From Paralithodes platypus (lineage: Eukaryota > Arthropoda > Malacostraca > Decapoda > Lithodidae), in contig CM064572.1 of assembly GCA_032716605.1 (NCBI GenBank), positions 43,920,703 to 43,984,702 on the forward strand: 64,000 nucleotides of DNA, given 5' to 3'. The translations under genes and the position numbers were made by a program. The notes beneath the pieces are model-generated. The model did no database searches. It was given only the letters and a program-made list of their open reading frames with translations, and was not told where the DNA came from. Position 1 is the first letter of the stretch. The number at the start of each line of letters is the position of its first letter. Below are positions 25,201 through 40,200 of the stretch, one piece after another.

Positions 25201-28200
25201 AGACCTTACATAGCAAGCTAATGATATTGTGGCTCCAGACCCTATCCACAACCCTCAACACAATCCACTATTAATATAACGTGTACCTGGTGTACCATAG
25301 CCGGTACAGTGTACCCCTATGTCAATATTGTGACCTCCATACCGGTTAGACCTTACATAGCAAGCTAATGATATTATGGCTCCAGACCCTATCCACAACC
25401 CTCAACACAATCCACTATTAATATAACGAGTACCTGGTGTACCATAGCCGGTACAGTGTACCCCTATGTCAATATTGTGACCTCCATACCGGTCAGACCT
25501 TATATAGCAAGCTAATGATATTGTGGATCCAGATCCTATCCACAACCCTCAACACAATCCACTATTAATATAACGAGTACCTGGTGTACCATAGCCGGTA
25601 CAGTGTACCCCTATGTCAATATTGTGACCTCCATACCGGTCAGACCTTACATAACACGCTAATGATATTGTGGCTCCAGACCCTATCCACAACCCTCAAC
25701 ACAATCCACTATTAATATAACGAGTACCTGGTGTACCATAGCCGGTACAGTGTACCCCTATGTCAATATTGTGACCTCCATACCGGTCAGACCTTACATA
25801 GCAAGCTAATGATATTGTGGCTCCAGACCCTATCCACAACCCTCAACACAATCCACTATTAATATAACGAGTACCTGGTGTACCATAGCCGGTACAGTGT
25901 ACCCCTATGTCAATATTGTGACCTCCATACCGGTCAGACCTTACATAGCAAGCTAATGATATTGTGGCTCCAGACCCTATCCACAACCCTCAACACAATC
26001 CACTATTAATATAACGAGTACCTGGTGTACCATAGCCGGTACAGTGTACCCCTATGTCAATATTGTGACCTCCATACCGGTCAGACCTTACATAGCAAGC
26101 TAATGATATTGTGGCTCCAGACCCTATCCACAACCCTCAACACAATCCACTATTAATATAACGAGTACCTGGTGTACCATAGCCGGTACAGTGTACCCCT
26201 ATGTCAATATTGTGACCTCCATACCGGTCAGACCTTACATAGCAAGCTAATGATATTGTGGCTCCAGACCCTATCCACAACCCTCAACACAATCCACTAT
26301 TAATATAACGAGTACCTGGTGTACCATAGCCGGTACAGTGTACCCCTATGTCAATATTGTGACCTCCATACCGGTCAGACCTTACATAGCAAGCTAATGA
26401 TATTGTGGCTCCAGACCCTATCCACAACCCTCAACACAATCCACTATTAATATAACGAGTACCTGGTGTACCATAGCCGGTACAGTGTACCCCTATGTCA
26501 ATATTGTGACCTCCATACCGGTCAGACCTTACATAGCAAGCTAATGATATTGTGGCTCCAGACCCTATCCACAACCCTCAACACAATCCACTATTAATAT
26601 AACGAGTACCTGGTGTACCATAGCCGGTACAGTGTACCCCTATGTCAATATTGTGACCTCCATACCGGTCAGACCTTACATAGCAAGCTAATGATATTGT
26701 GGCTCCAGACCCTATCCACAACCCTCAACACAATCCACTATTAATATAACGAGTACCTGGTGTACCATAGCCGGTACAGTGTACCCCTATGTCAATATTG
26801 TGACCTCCATACCGGTCAGACCTTACATAGCAAGCTAATGATATTATGGCTCCAGACCCTATCCACAACCCTCAACACAATCCACTATTAATATAACGAG
26901 TACCTGGTGTACCATAGCCGGTACAGTGTACCCCTATGTCAATATTGTGACCTCCATACCGGTCAGACCTTACATAGCAAGCTAATGATATTGTGGCTCC
27001 AGACCCTATCCACAACCCTCAACACAATCCACTATTAATATAACGAGTACCTGGTGTACCATAGCCGGTACAGTGTACCCCTATGTCAATATTGTGACCT
27101 CCATACCGGTCAGACCTTACATAGCAAGCTAATGATATTGTGGCTCCAGACCCTATCCACAACCCTCAACACAATCCACTATTAATATAACGAGTACCTG
27201 GTGTACCATAGCCGGTACAGTGTACCCCTATGTCAATATTGTGACCTCCATACCGGTCAGACCTTACATAGCAAGCTAATGATATTGTGGCTCCAGACCC
27301 TATCCACAACCCTCAACACAATCCACTATTAATATAACGAGTACCTGGTGTACCATAGCCGGTACAGTGTACCCCTATGTCAATATTGTGACCTCCATAC
27401 CGGTCAGACCTTACATAGCAAGCTAATGATATTATGGCTCCAGACCCTATCCACAACCCTCAACACAATCCACTATTAATATAACGAGTACCTGGTGTAC
27501 CATAGCCGGTACAGTGTACCCCTATGTCAATATTGTGACCTCTATATCGGGCAGATCTTATATAGCAAGCTAATGATATTGTGGCTTCAGACCCTATCCA
27601 CAACCCTCAACACAATCCACTATTAATATAACGAGTACCTGGTGTACCATAGCCGGTACAGTGTACCCCTATGTCAATATTGTGACCTCCATACCGGTCA
27701 GACCTTACATAGCAAGCTAATGATATTGTCGCTCCAGACCCTATCCACAACCCTCAACACAATCCACTATTAATATAACGAGTACCTGGTGTACCATAGC
27801 CGGTACAGTGTACCCCTATGTCAATATTGTGACCTCCATATCGGTCAGATCTTATATACCAAGCTAATGATATTGTGGTTCCAGACCCTATCCCCAACCC
27901 TCAACACAATCCACTATTAATATAACGAGTACCTGGTGTACCATAGCCGGTACAGTGTACCCCTATGTCAATATTGTGACCTCCATACCGGTCAGACCTT
28001 ACATAGCAAGCTAATGATATTGTGGCTCCAGACCCTATCCACAACCCTCAACACAATCCACTATTAATATAACGAGTACCTGGTGTACCATAGCCGGTAC
28101 AGTGTACCCCTATGTCAATATTGTGACCTCCATACCGGTCAGACCTTACATAGCAAGCTAATGATATTGTGGCTCCAGACCCTATCCACAACCCTCAACA

Positions 28201-31200
28201 CAATCCACTATTAATATAACGAGTACCTGGTGTACCATAGCCGGTACAGTGTACCCCTATGTCAATATTGTGACCTCCATACCGGTCAGACCTTACATAG
28301 CAAGCTAATGATATTGTGGCTCCAGACCCTATCCACAACCCTCAACACAATCCACTATTAATATAACGAGTACCTGGTGTACCATAGCCGGTACAGTGTA
28401 CCCCTATGTCAATATTGTGACCTCCATACCGGTCAGACCTTACATAGCAAGCTAATGATATTGTGGCTCCAGACCCTATCCACAACCCTCAACACAATCC
28501 ACTATTAATATAACGAGTACCTGGTGTACCATAGCCGGTACAGTGTACCCCTATGTCAATATTGTGACCTCCATACCGGTCAGACCTTACATAGCAAGCT
28601 AATGATATTGTGGCTCCACACCCTATCCACAACCCTCAACACAATCCACTATTAATATAACGAGTACCTGGTGTACCATAGCCGGTACAGTGTACCCCTA
28701 TGTCAATATTGTGACCTCCATACCGGTCAGACCTTACATAGCAAGCTAATGATATTGTGGCTCCAGACCCTATCCACAACCCTCAACACAATCCACTATT
28801 AATATAACGAGTACCTGGTGTACCATAGCCGGTACAGTGTACCCCTATGTCAATATTGTGACCTCCATACCGGTCAGACCTTACATAGCAAGCTAATGAT
28901 ATTGTGGCTCCAGACCCTATCCACAACCCTCAACACAATCCACTATTAATATAACGAGTACCTGGTGTACCATAGCCGGTACAGTGTACCCCTATGTCAA
29001 TATTGTGACCTCCATACCGGTCAGACCTTACATAGCAAGCTAATGATATTATGGCTCCAGACCCTATCCACAACCCTCAACACAATCCACTATTAATATA
29101 ACGAGTACCTGGTGTACCATAGCCGGTACAGTGTACCCCTATGTCAATATTGTGACCTCCATACCGGTCAGACCTTACATAGCAAGCTAATGATATTGTG
29201 GCTCCAGACCCTATCCAACCCTCAACACAATCCACTATTAATATAACGAGTACCTGGTGTACCATAGCCGGTACAGTGTACCCCTATGTCAATATTGTGA
29301 CCTCCATACCGGTCAGACCTTACATAGCAAGCTAATGATATTGTGGCTCCAGACCCTATCCACAACCCTCAACACAATCCACTATTAATATAACGAGTAC
29401 CTGGTGTACCATAGCCGGTACAGTGTACCCCTATGTCAATATTGTGACCTCCATACCGGTCAGACCTTACATAGCAAGCTAATGATATTGTGGCTCCAGA
29501 CCCTATCCACAACCCTCAACACAATCCACTATTAATATAACGAGTACCTGGTGTACCATAGCCGGTACAGTGTACCCCTATGTCAATATTGTGACCTCCA
29601 TACCGGTCAGACCTTACATAGCAAGCTAATGATATTGTGGCTCCAGACCCTATCCACAACCCTCAACACAATCCACTATTAATATAACGAGTACCTGGTG
29701 TACCATAGCCGGTACAGTGTACCCCTATGTCAATATTGTGACCTCCATACCGGTCAGACCTTACATAGCAAGCTAATGATATTGTGGCTCCAGACCCTAT
29801 CCACAACCCTCAACACAATCCACTATTAATATAACGAGTACCTGGTGTACCATAGCCGGTACAGTGTACCCCTATGTCAATATTGTGACCTCCATACCGG
29901 TCAGACCTTACATAGCAAGCTAATGATATTGTGGCTCCAGACCCTATCCACAACCCTCAACACAATCCACTATTAATATAACGAGTACCTGGTGTACCAT
30001 AGCCGGTACAGTGTACCCCTATGTCAATATTGTGACCTCCATACCGGTCAGACCTTACATAGCAAGCTAATGATATTGTGGCTCCAGACCCTATCCACAA
30101 CCCTCAACACAATCCACTATTAATATAACGAGTACCTGGTGTACCATAGCCGGTACAGTGTACCCCTATGTCAATATTGTGACCTCCATACCGGTCAGAC
30201 CTTACATAGCAAGCTAATGATATTATGGCTCCAGACCCTATCCACAACCCTCAACACAATCCACTATTAATATAACGAGTACCTGGTGTACCATAGCCGG
30301 TACAGTGTACCCCTATGTCAATATTGTGACCTCCATACCAGTCAGACCTTACATAGCAAGCTAATGATATTATGGCTCGAGCCCCTATCCACAACCCTCA
30401 ACACAATCCACTATTAATATAACGAGTACCTGGTGTACCATAGCCGGTACAGTGTACCCCTATGTCAATATTGTGACCTCCATACCGGTCAGACCTTACA
30501 TAGCAAGCTAATGATATAATGGCTCCAGACACTATCCACAACCCTCAACACAATCCACTATTAATATAACGAGTAACTGGTGTACCATAGCCGGTACAGT
30601 GTACCCCTATGTCAATATTGTGACCTCCATACCGGTCAGACCTTACATAGCAAGCTAATGATATTGTGGCTCCAGACCCTATCCACAACCCTCAACACAA
30701 TCCACTATTAATATAACGAGTACCTGGTGTACCATAGCCGGTACAGTGTACCCCTATGTCAATATTGTGACCTCCATACCGGTCAGACCTTACATAGCAA
30801 GCTAATGATATTGTGGCTCCAGACCCTATCCACAACCCTCAACACAATCCACTATTAATATAACGAGTACCTGGTGTACCATAGCCGGTACAGTGTACCC
30901 CTATGTCAATATTGTGACCTCCATACCGGTCAGACCTTACATAGCAAGCTAATGATATTCTGGCTCCAGACCCTATCCACAACCCTCAACACAATCCACT
31001 ATTAATATAACGAGTACCTGGTGTACCATAGCCGGTACAGTGTACCCCTATGTCAATATTGTGACCTCCATACCGGTTAGACCTTACATAGCAAGCTAAT
31101 GATATTGTGGCTCCAGACCCTATCCACAACCCTCAACACAATCCACTATTAATATAACGAGTACCTGGTGTACCATAGCCGGTACAGTGTACCCCTATGT

Positions 31201-34200
31201 CAATATTGTGACCTCCATACCGGTCAGACCTTTAATATCAAGCTAATAATATTGTGGCTCCAGACCCTATCCACAACCCTCAACACAATCCACTATTAAT
31301 ATAACGAGTACCTGGTGTACCATAGCCGGTACAGTGTACCCCTATGTCAATATTGTGACCTCCATACCGGTTAGACCTTACATAGCAAGCTAATGATATT
31401 GTGGCTCCAGACCCTATCCACAACCCTCAACACAATCCACTATTAATATAACGAGTACCTGGTGTACCATAGCCGGTACAGTGTACCCCTATGTCAATAT
31501 TGTGACCTCCATACCGGTCAGACCTTACATAGCAAGCTAATGATATTGTGGCTCCAGACCCTATCCACAACCCTCAACACAATCCACTATTAATATAACG
31601 AGTACCTGGTGTACCATAGCCGGTACAGTGTACCCCTATGTCAATATTGTGACCTCCATACCGGTCAGACCTTACATAGCAAGCTAATGATATTGTGGCT
31701 CCAGACCCTATCCACAACCCTCAACACAATCCACTATTAATATAACGAGTACCTGGTGTACCATAGCCGGTACAGTGTACCCCTATGTCAATATTGTGAC
31801 CTCCATACCGGTCAGACCTTACATAGCAAGCTAATGATATTGTGGCTCCAGTCCCTATCCACCACCCTCAACACAATCCACTATTAATATAACGAGTACC
31901 TGGTGTACCATAGCCGGTACAGTGTACCCCTATGTCAATATTGTGACCTCCATACCGGCCAGACCTTACATAGCAAGCTAATGATATTATGGCTCCAGAC
32001 CCTATCCACAACCCTCAACACAATCCACTATTAATATAACGAGTACCTGGTGTACCATAGCCGGTATAGTGTATCCCTTTGTCAATATTGTGACCTCCAT
32101 ACCGGTTAGACCTTACATAGCAAGCTAATGATATTATGGATCCAGACCCAATCGACAACCCTCAACACAATCCACTATTAATATAACGAGTACCTGGTGT
32201 ACCATAGCCGGTACAGTGTACCCCTATGTCAATATTGTGACCTCCATACCGGTCAGACCTTACATAGCAAGCTACTGATATTGTGGCTCCAGACCCTATC
32301 CACAACCCTCAACACAATCCACTATTAATATAACGAGTACTTGGTGTACCATAGCCGGTACAGTGTACCCCTATGTCAATATTGTGACCTCCATACCGGT
32401 CAGACCTTACAAAACAAGCTAATGATATTGTGGCTCCAGACCCTATCCACAACCCTCAACACAATCCACTATTAATATAACGAGTACCTGGTGTACCATA
32501 GCCGGTACAGTGTACCCCTATGTCAATATTGTGACCTCCATACCGGTCAGACCTTACATAGCAAGCTAATGATATTATGGCTCCAGACCCTATCCACAAC
32601 CCTCAACACAATCCACTATTAATATAACGAGTACCTGGTGTACCATAGCCGGTACAGTGTACCCCTATGTCAATATTGTGACCTCCATACCGGTCAGACC
32701 TTACATAGCAAGCTAATGATATTGTGGCTCCAGACCCTATCCACAACCCTCAACACAATCCACTATTAATATAACGAGTACCTGGTGTACCATAGCCGGT
32801 ACAGTGTACCCCTATGTCAATATTGTGACCTCCATACCGGTCAGACCTTACATAGCAAGCTAATGATATTATGGCTCCAGACCCTATCCACAACCCTCAA
32901 CACAATCCACTATTAATATAACGAGTACCTGGTGTACCATAGCCGGTACAGTGTACCCCTATGTCAATATTGTGACCTCCATACCGGTTAGACCTTACAT
33001 AGCAAGCGATTGATATTGTGGCTCCAGATCCTATCCACAACCCTCAACACAATCCACTATTAATATAACGAGTACCTGGTGTACCATAGCCGGTACAGTG
33101 TACCCCTATGTCAATATTGTGACCTCCATACCGGTTAGACCTTACATAGCAAGCTAATGATATTGTGGCTCCAGACCCTATCCACAACCCTCAACACAAT
33201 CCACTATTAATATAACGAGTACCTGGTGTACCATAGCCGGTACAGTGTATCCCTATGGCAATATTGTGACCTCCATACCGGTCAGACCTCATATAGCAAG
33301 CTAATCATATTTTGACTCCAGACCCTATCCACAACCCTCAACACAATCCACTATTAATATAACGAGTACCTGGTGTACCATAGCCGACACAGTGTACCCC
33401 TATGTCAATATTGGGACCTCCATACCGGTCAGACCTTACATAGCAAGCTAATGATATTGTGGCTCCAGACCCTATCCACAACCCTCAACACAATCCACTA
33501 TTAATATAACGAGTACCTGGTGCACCATAGCCGGTACAGTGTACCCCTTTGTCAATATTGTGACCTCCATACCGGTCAGACCTTACATAACAAGCTAATG
33601 ATATTGTGGCTCCAGACCCTATCCACAACCCTCAACACAATCCACTATTAATATAACGAGTACCTGGTGTACCATAGCCGGTACAGTGTACCCCTATGTC
33701 AATATTGTGACCTCCATACCGGTCAGACCTTACATAGCAAGCTAATGATATTATGGCTCCAGACCCTATCCACAACCCTCAACACAATCCACTATTAATA
33801 TAACGAGTACCTGGTGTACCATAGCCGGTACAGTGTACCCCTATGTCAATATTGTGACCTCCCTAACGGTCAGACCTTACATAGCAAGCTAATGATATTA
33901 TGGCTCCAGACCCTATCTACAACCCTCAACACAATCCACTATTAATATAACGAGTACCTGGTGTACCATAGCCGGTACAGTGTACCCCTATGTCAATATT
34001 GTGACCTCCATACCGGTCAGACCTTACATAGCAAGCTAATGATATTATGGCTCCAGACCCTATCCACAACCCTCAACACAATCCACTATTAATATAACGA
34101 GTACCTGGTGTACCATAGCCGGTACAGTGTACCCCTATGTCAATATTGTGACCTCCATACCGGTTAGACCTTACATAGCAAGCTAATGATATTGTGGCTC

Positions 34201-37200
34201 CAGACCCTATCCACAACCTCCAACACAATCCACTATTAATATAACGAGTACCTGGTGTACCATAGCCGGTACAGTGTACCCCTTTGTCAATATTGTGACC
34301 TCCATACCGGTCAGACCTTACATGACAAGCTAATTATATTGTGGCTCCAGACCCTATCCACAACCCTCAACACAATCAACTATTAATATAACGAGTACCT
34401 GGTGTACCATAGCCGGTACAGTGTACCCCTATGTCAATATTGTGACCTCCATACCGGTCAGACCTTACATAACAAGCTAATGATATTGTGGCTCCAGACC
34501 CTATCCACAACCCTCAACACAATCCACTATTAATATAACGAGTACCTGGTGTACCATAGCCGGTACAGTGTACCCCTATGTCAATATTGTGACCTCCATA
34601 CCGGTCAGACCTTACATAGCAAGCTAATGGTATCGTGGGTCCAGTCCCTATCCACAACCCTCAACACAATCCATTATTAATATAACGAGTACCTGGTGTA
34701 CCATAGCCGGTACAGTGTACCCCTATGTCAATATTGTGACCTCCATACCGGCCAGACCTTACATAGCAAGCTAATGATATTGTGGCTCCAGACCCTATCC
34801 ACAACCCTCAACACAATCCACTATTAATATAACGAGTACCTGGTGTACCATAGCCGGTACAGTGTACCCCTATGTCAATATTGTGACCTCCATACCGGTC
34901 AGACCTTACATAGCAAGCTACTGATATTGTGGCTCCCGACCCTATCCACAACCCTCAACACAATCCACTATTAATATAACGAGTACCTGGTGTACCATAG
35001 CCGGTACAGTGTACCCCTATGTCAATATTGTGACCTCCATACCGGTCAGACCTTACATAGCAAGCTAATGATATTGTGGCTCCAGACCCTATCCACAACC
35101 CTCAACACAATCCACTATTAATATAACGAGTACCTGGTGTACCATAGCCGGTACAGTGTACCCCTATGTCAATATTGTGACCTCCATACCGGTCAGACCT
35201 TACATAGCAAGCTAATGATATTGTGGCTCCAGACCCTATCCACAACCCTCAACACAATCCACTATTAATATAACGAGTACCTGGTGTACCATAGCCGGTA
35301 CAGTGTACCCCTTTGTCAATATTGTGACCTCCATACCGGTCAGACCTTACATAGCAAGCTAATGATATAATGGCTCCAGACCCTATCCACAACCCTCAAC
35401 ACAATCCACTATTAATATAACGAGTACCTGGTGTACCATAGCCGGTACAGTGTACCCCTATGTCAATATTGTGACCTCCATACCGGTCAGAACTTACATA
35501 GCAAGCTACTGATATTGTGGCTCCAGACCCTATCCACAACCCTCAACACAATCCACTATTAATATAACGAGTACCTGGTGTACCATAGCCGGTACAGTGT
35601 ACCCCTATGTCAATATTGTGACCTCCATACCGGTCAGACCTTATATAGCAAGCTAATGATATTGTGGCTCCAAACCCTATCCCCAACCCTCAACACAATC
35701 CACTATTAATATAACGAGTACCTGGTGTACCATAGCCGGTACAGTGTACCCCTATGTCAATATTGTGACCTCCATACCGGTCAGACCTTACATAGCAAGC
35801 TAATGATATTGTGGCTCCAGACCCTATCCACAACCCTCAACACAATCCACTATTAATATAACGAGTACCTGGTGTACCATAGCCGGTACAGTGTACCCCT
35901 ATGTCAATATTGTGACCTCCATACCGGTTAGACCTTACATAGCAAGCTAATGATATTGTGGCTCCAGACCCTATCCACAACCCTCAACACAGTTCACTAT
36001 TAATATAACGAGTACCTGGTGTACCATAGCCGGTACAGTGTACCCCTATGTCAATATTGTGACCTCCATACCGGTCAGACCTTACATAGCAAGCTAATGA
36101 TATTATGGATCCAGACCCTATCCACAACCCTCAACACACTATTAATATAACGAGTACCTGGTGTACCATAGCCGGTACAGTGTACCCCTATGTCAATATT
36201 GTGACCTCCATACCGGTCAGACCTTACATAGCAAGCTAATGATATTGTGGCTCCAGACCCTATCTACAACCCTCAACACAATCCACTATTAATATAACGT
36301 GTACCTGGTGTACCATAGCCGGTACAGTGTACCCCTATGTCAATATTGTGACCTCCATACCGGTCAGACCTTACATAGCAAGCTAATGATATTGTGGCTC
36401 CAGACCCTATCCACAACCCTCAACACAATCCACTATTAATATAACGAGTACCTGGTGTACCATAGCCGGTACAGTGTACCCCTATGTCAATATTGTGACC
36501 TCCATACCGGTCAGACCTTACATAGGAAGCTAATGATATTGTGGCTCCAGACCCTATCCACAACCCTCAACACAATCCACTATTAATATAACGAGTACCT
36601 GGTGTACCATAGCCGGTACAGTGTACCCCTATGTCAATATTGTGACCTCCATACCGGTCAGACCTTACATAACAAGCTATTGATATTGTGGCTCCAGACC
36701 CTATCCACAACCCTCAACACAATCCACTATTAATATAACGAGTACCTGGTGTACCATAGCCGGTACAGTGTACCCCTATGTCAATATTGTGACCTCCATA
36801 CCGGTTAGACCTTACATAGCAAGCTAATGATATTGTGGCTCCAGACCCTATCCACAACCCTCAACCCAATCCCCTATTAATATAACGAGTACCTGGTGTA
36901 CCATAGCCGGTACAGTGTACCCCTATGTCAATATTGTGACCTCCATACCGGTCAGACCTTACATAGCAAGCTAATGATATTGTGGCTCCAGACCCTATCC
37001 ACAACCCTCAACACAATCCACTATTAATATAACGAGTACCTGGTGTACCATAGCCGGTACAGTGTACCCCTATGTCAATATTGTGACCTCCATACCGGTC
37101 AGACCTTACATAGCAAGCTAATGATATTGTGGCTCCAGACCCTATGCACAACCCTCAACACAATCCACTATTAATATAACGAGTACCTGGTGTACCATAG

Positions 37201-40200
37201 CCGGTACAGTGTACCCCTATGTCAATATTGTGACCTCCATACCGGTTAGACCTTACATAGCAAGCTAATGATATTGTGGCTCCAGACCCTATCCACAACC
37301 CTCAACACAATCCACTATTAATATAACGAGTACCTGGTGTACCATAGCCGGTACAGTGTACCCCTATGTCAATATTGTGACCTCCATACCGTTAGACCTT
37401 ACATAACAAGCTAATGATATTATGGCTCCAGACCCTATCCCCAACCCTCAACATAATCCACTATTAATATAACGAGTACCTGGTGTACCATAGCCGGTAC
37501 AGTGAACCCCTATGTCAATATTGTGACCTCCATACCGGTTAGACCTTACTTAGCAAGCTAATGATATTATGGCTCCAGACCCTATCCACAACCCTCAACA
37601 CAATCCACTATTAATATAACGAGTACCTGGTGTACCATAGCCGGTACAGTGTACCCCTATGTCAATATTGTGACCTCCATATCGGTCAGACCTTACATAG
37701 CAAGCTAATGATATTGTGGCTCCAGACCCTATCCACAACCCTCAACACAATCCACTATTAATATAACGAGTACCTGGTGTACCATAGCCGGTACAGTGTA
37801 CCCCTATGTCAATATTGTGACCTCCATACCGGTCAGACCTTACATAGCAAGCTAATGATATTGTGGCTCCAGACCCTATCCACAACCCTCAACACAATCC
37901 ACTATTAATATAACGAGTACCTGGTGTACCATAGCCGGTACAGTGTACCCCTATGTCAATATTGTGACCTCCATACCGGTCAGACCTTACATAGCAAGCT
38001 AATGATATTGTGGCTCCAGACCCTATCCACAACCCTCAACACAATCCACTATTAATATAACGAGTACCTGGTGTACCATAGCCGGTACAGTGTACCCCTA
38101 TGTCAATATTGTGACCTCCATACCGGTCAGACCTTACATAGCACGCTAATGATATTGTGGCTCCAGACCCTATCCACAACCCTCAACACAATCCACTATT
38201 AATATAACGAGTACCTGGTGTACCATAGCCGGTACAGTGTACCCCTATGTCAATATTGTGACCTCCATAGCGGTCAGACCTTAAATAGCAAGCTAATGAT
38301 ATTGTGGCTCCAGACCCTATCCACAACCCTCAACACAATCCACTATTAATATAACGAGTACCTGGTGTACCATAGCCGGTACAGTGTACCCCTATGTCAA
38401 TATTGTGACCTCCATACCGGTTAGACCTTACATAGCAAGCTAATGATATTGTGGCTCCAGACCCTATCCACAACCCTCAACACAATCCACTATTAATATA
38501 ACGAGTACCTGGTGTACCATAGCCGGTACAGTGTACCCCTATGTCAATATTGTGACCTCCATACCGGTCAGACCTTACATAGCAAGCTAATGATATTATG
38601 GATCCAGACCCTATCCACAACCCTCAACACAATCCACTATTAATATAACGAGTACCTGGTGTACCATAGCCGGTACAGTTTACCCCTATGTCAATATTGT
38701 GACATCCATACCGGTCAGACCTTACATAGCAAGCTAATGGTATTTTGGCTTCAGACCCTATCTACAACCCTCAACACAATCCACTATTAATATAACGTGT
38801 ACCTGGTGTACCATAGCCGGTACAGTGTACCCCTCTGTCAATATTGTGACCTCCATACCGGTCAGACCTTACATAGCAAGCTAATGATATTATGGCTCCA
38901 GACCCTATCCACAACCCTCAACATAATCCACTATTAATATAACGAGTACCTGGTGTACCATAGCCGGTACAGTGTACCCCTATGTCAATATTGTGACCTC
39001 CATACCGGTCAGACCTTACATAGCAAGCTAATGATATTGTGGCTCCAGACCCTATCCAACCCTCAACACAATCCACTATTAATATAACGAGTACCTGGTG
39101 TACCATAGCCGGTACAGTGTACCCCTATGTCAATATTGTGACCTCCATACCGGTCAGACCTTACATAGCAAGCTAATGATATTGTGGCTCCAGACCCTAT
39201 CCACAACCCTCAACACAATCCACTATTAATATAACGAGTACCTGGTGTACCATAGCCGGTACAGTGTACCCCTATGTCAATATTGTGACCTCCATACCGG
39301 TCAGACCTTACATAGCAAGCTAATGATATTATGGCTCCAGACCCTATCCACAACCCTCAACACAATCCACTATTAATATAACGAGTACCTGGTGTACCAT
39401 AGCCGGTACAGTGTACCCCTATGTCAATATTGTGACCTCCATACCGGTCAGACCTTACATAGCAAGCTAATGATATTGTGGCTCCAGACCCTATCCACAA
39501 CCCTCAACACAATCCACTATTAATATAACGAGTACCTGGTGTACCATAGCCGGTACAGTGTACCCCTATGTCAATATTGTGACCTCCATACCGGTCAGAC
39601 CTTACATAGCAAGCTAATGATATTGTGGCTCCAGACCCTATCCACAACCCTCAACACAATCCACTATTAATATAACGAGTACCTGGTGTACCATAGCCGG
39701 TACAGTGTACCCCTATGTCAATATTGTGACCTCCATACCGGTCAGACCTTACATAGCAAGCTAATGATATTGTGGCTCCAGACCCTATCCACAACCCTCA
39801 ACACAATCCACTATTAATATAACGAGTACCTGGTGTACCATAGCCGGTACAGTGTACCCCTATGTCAATATTGTGACCTCCATACCGGTCAGACCTTACA
39901 TAGCAAGCTAATGATATTATGGCTCCAGACCCTATCCACAACCCTCAACACAATCCACTATTAATATAACGAGTACCTGGTGTACCATAGCCGGTACAGT
40001 GTACCCCTATGTCAATATTGTGACCTCCATACCGGTCAGACCTACATAGCAAGCTAATGATATTGTGGCTCCAGACCCTATCCACAACCCTCAACACAAT
40101 CCACTATTAATATAACGAGTACCTGGTGTACCATAGCCGGTACAGTGTACCCCTATGTCAATATTGTGACCTCCATACCGGTCAGACCTTACATAGCAAG

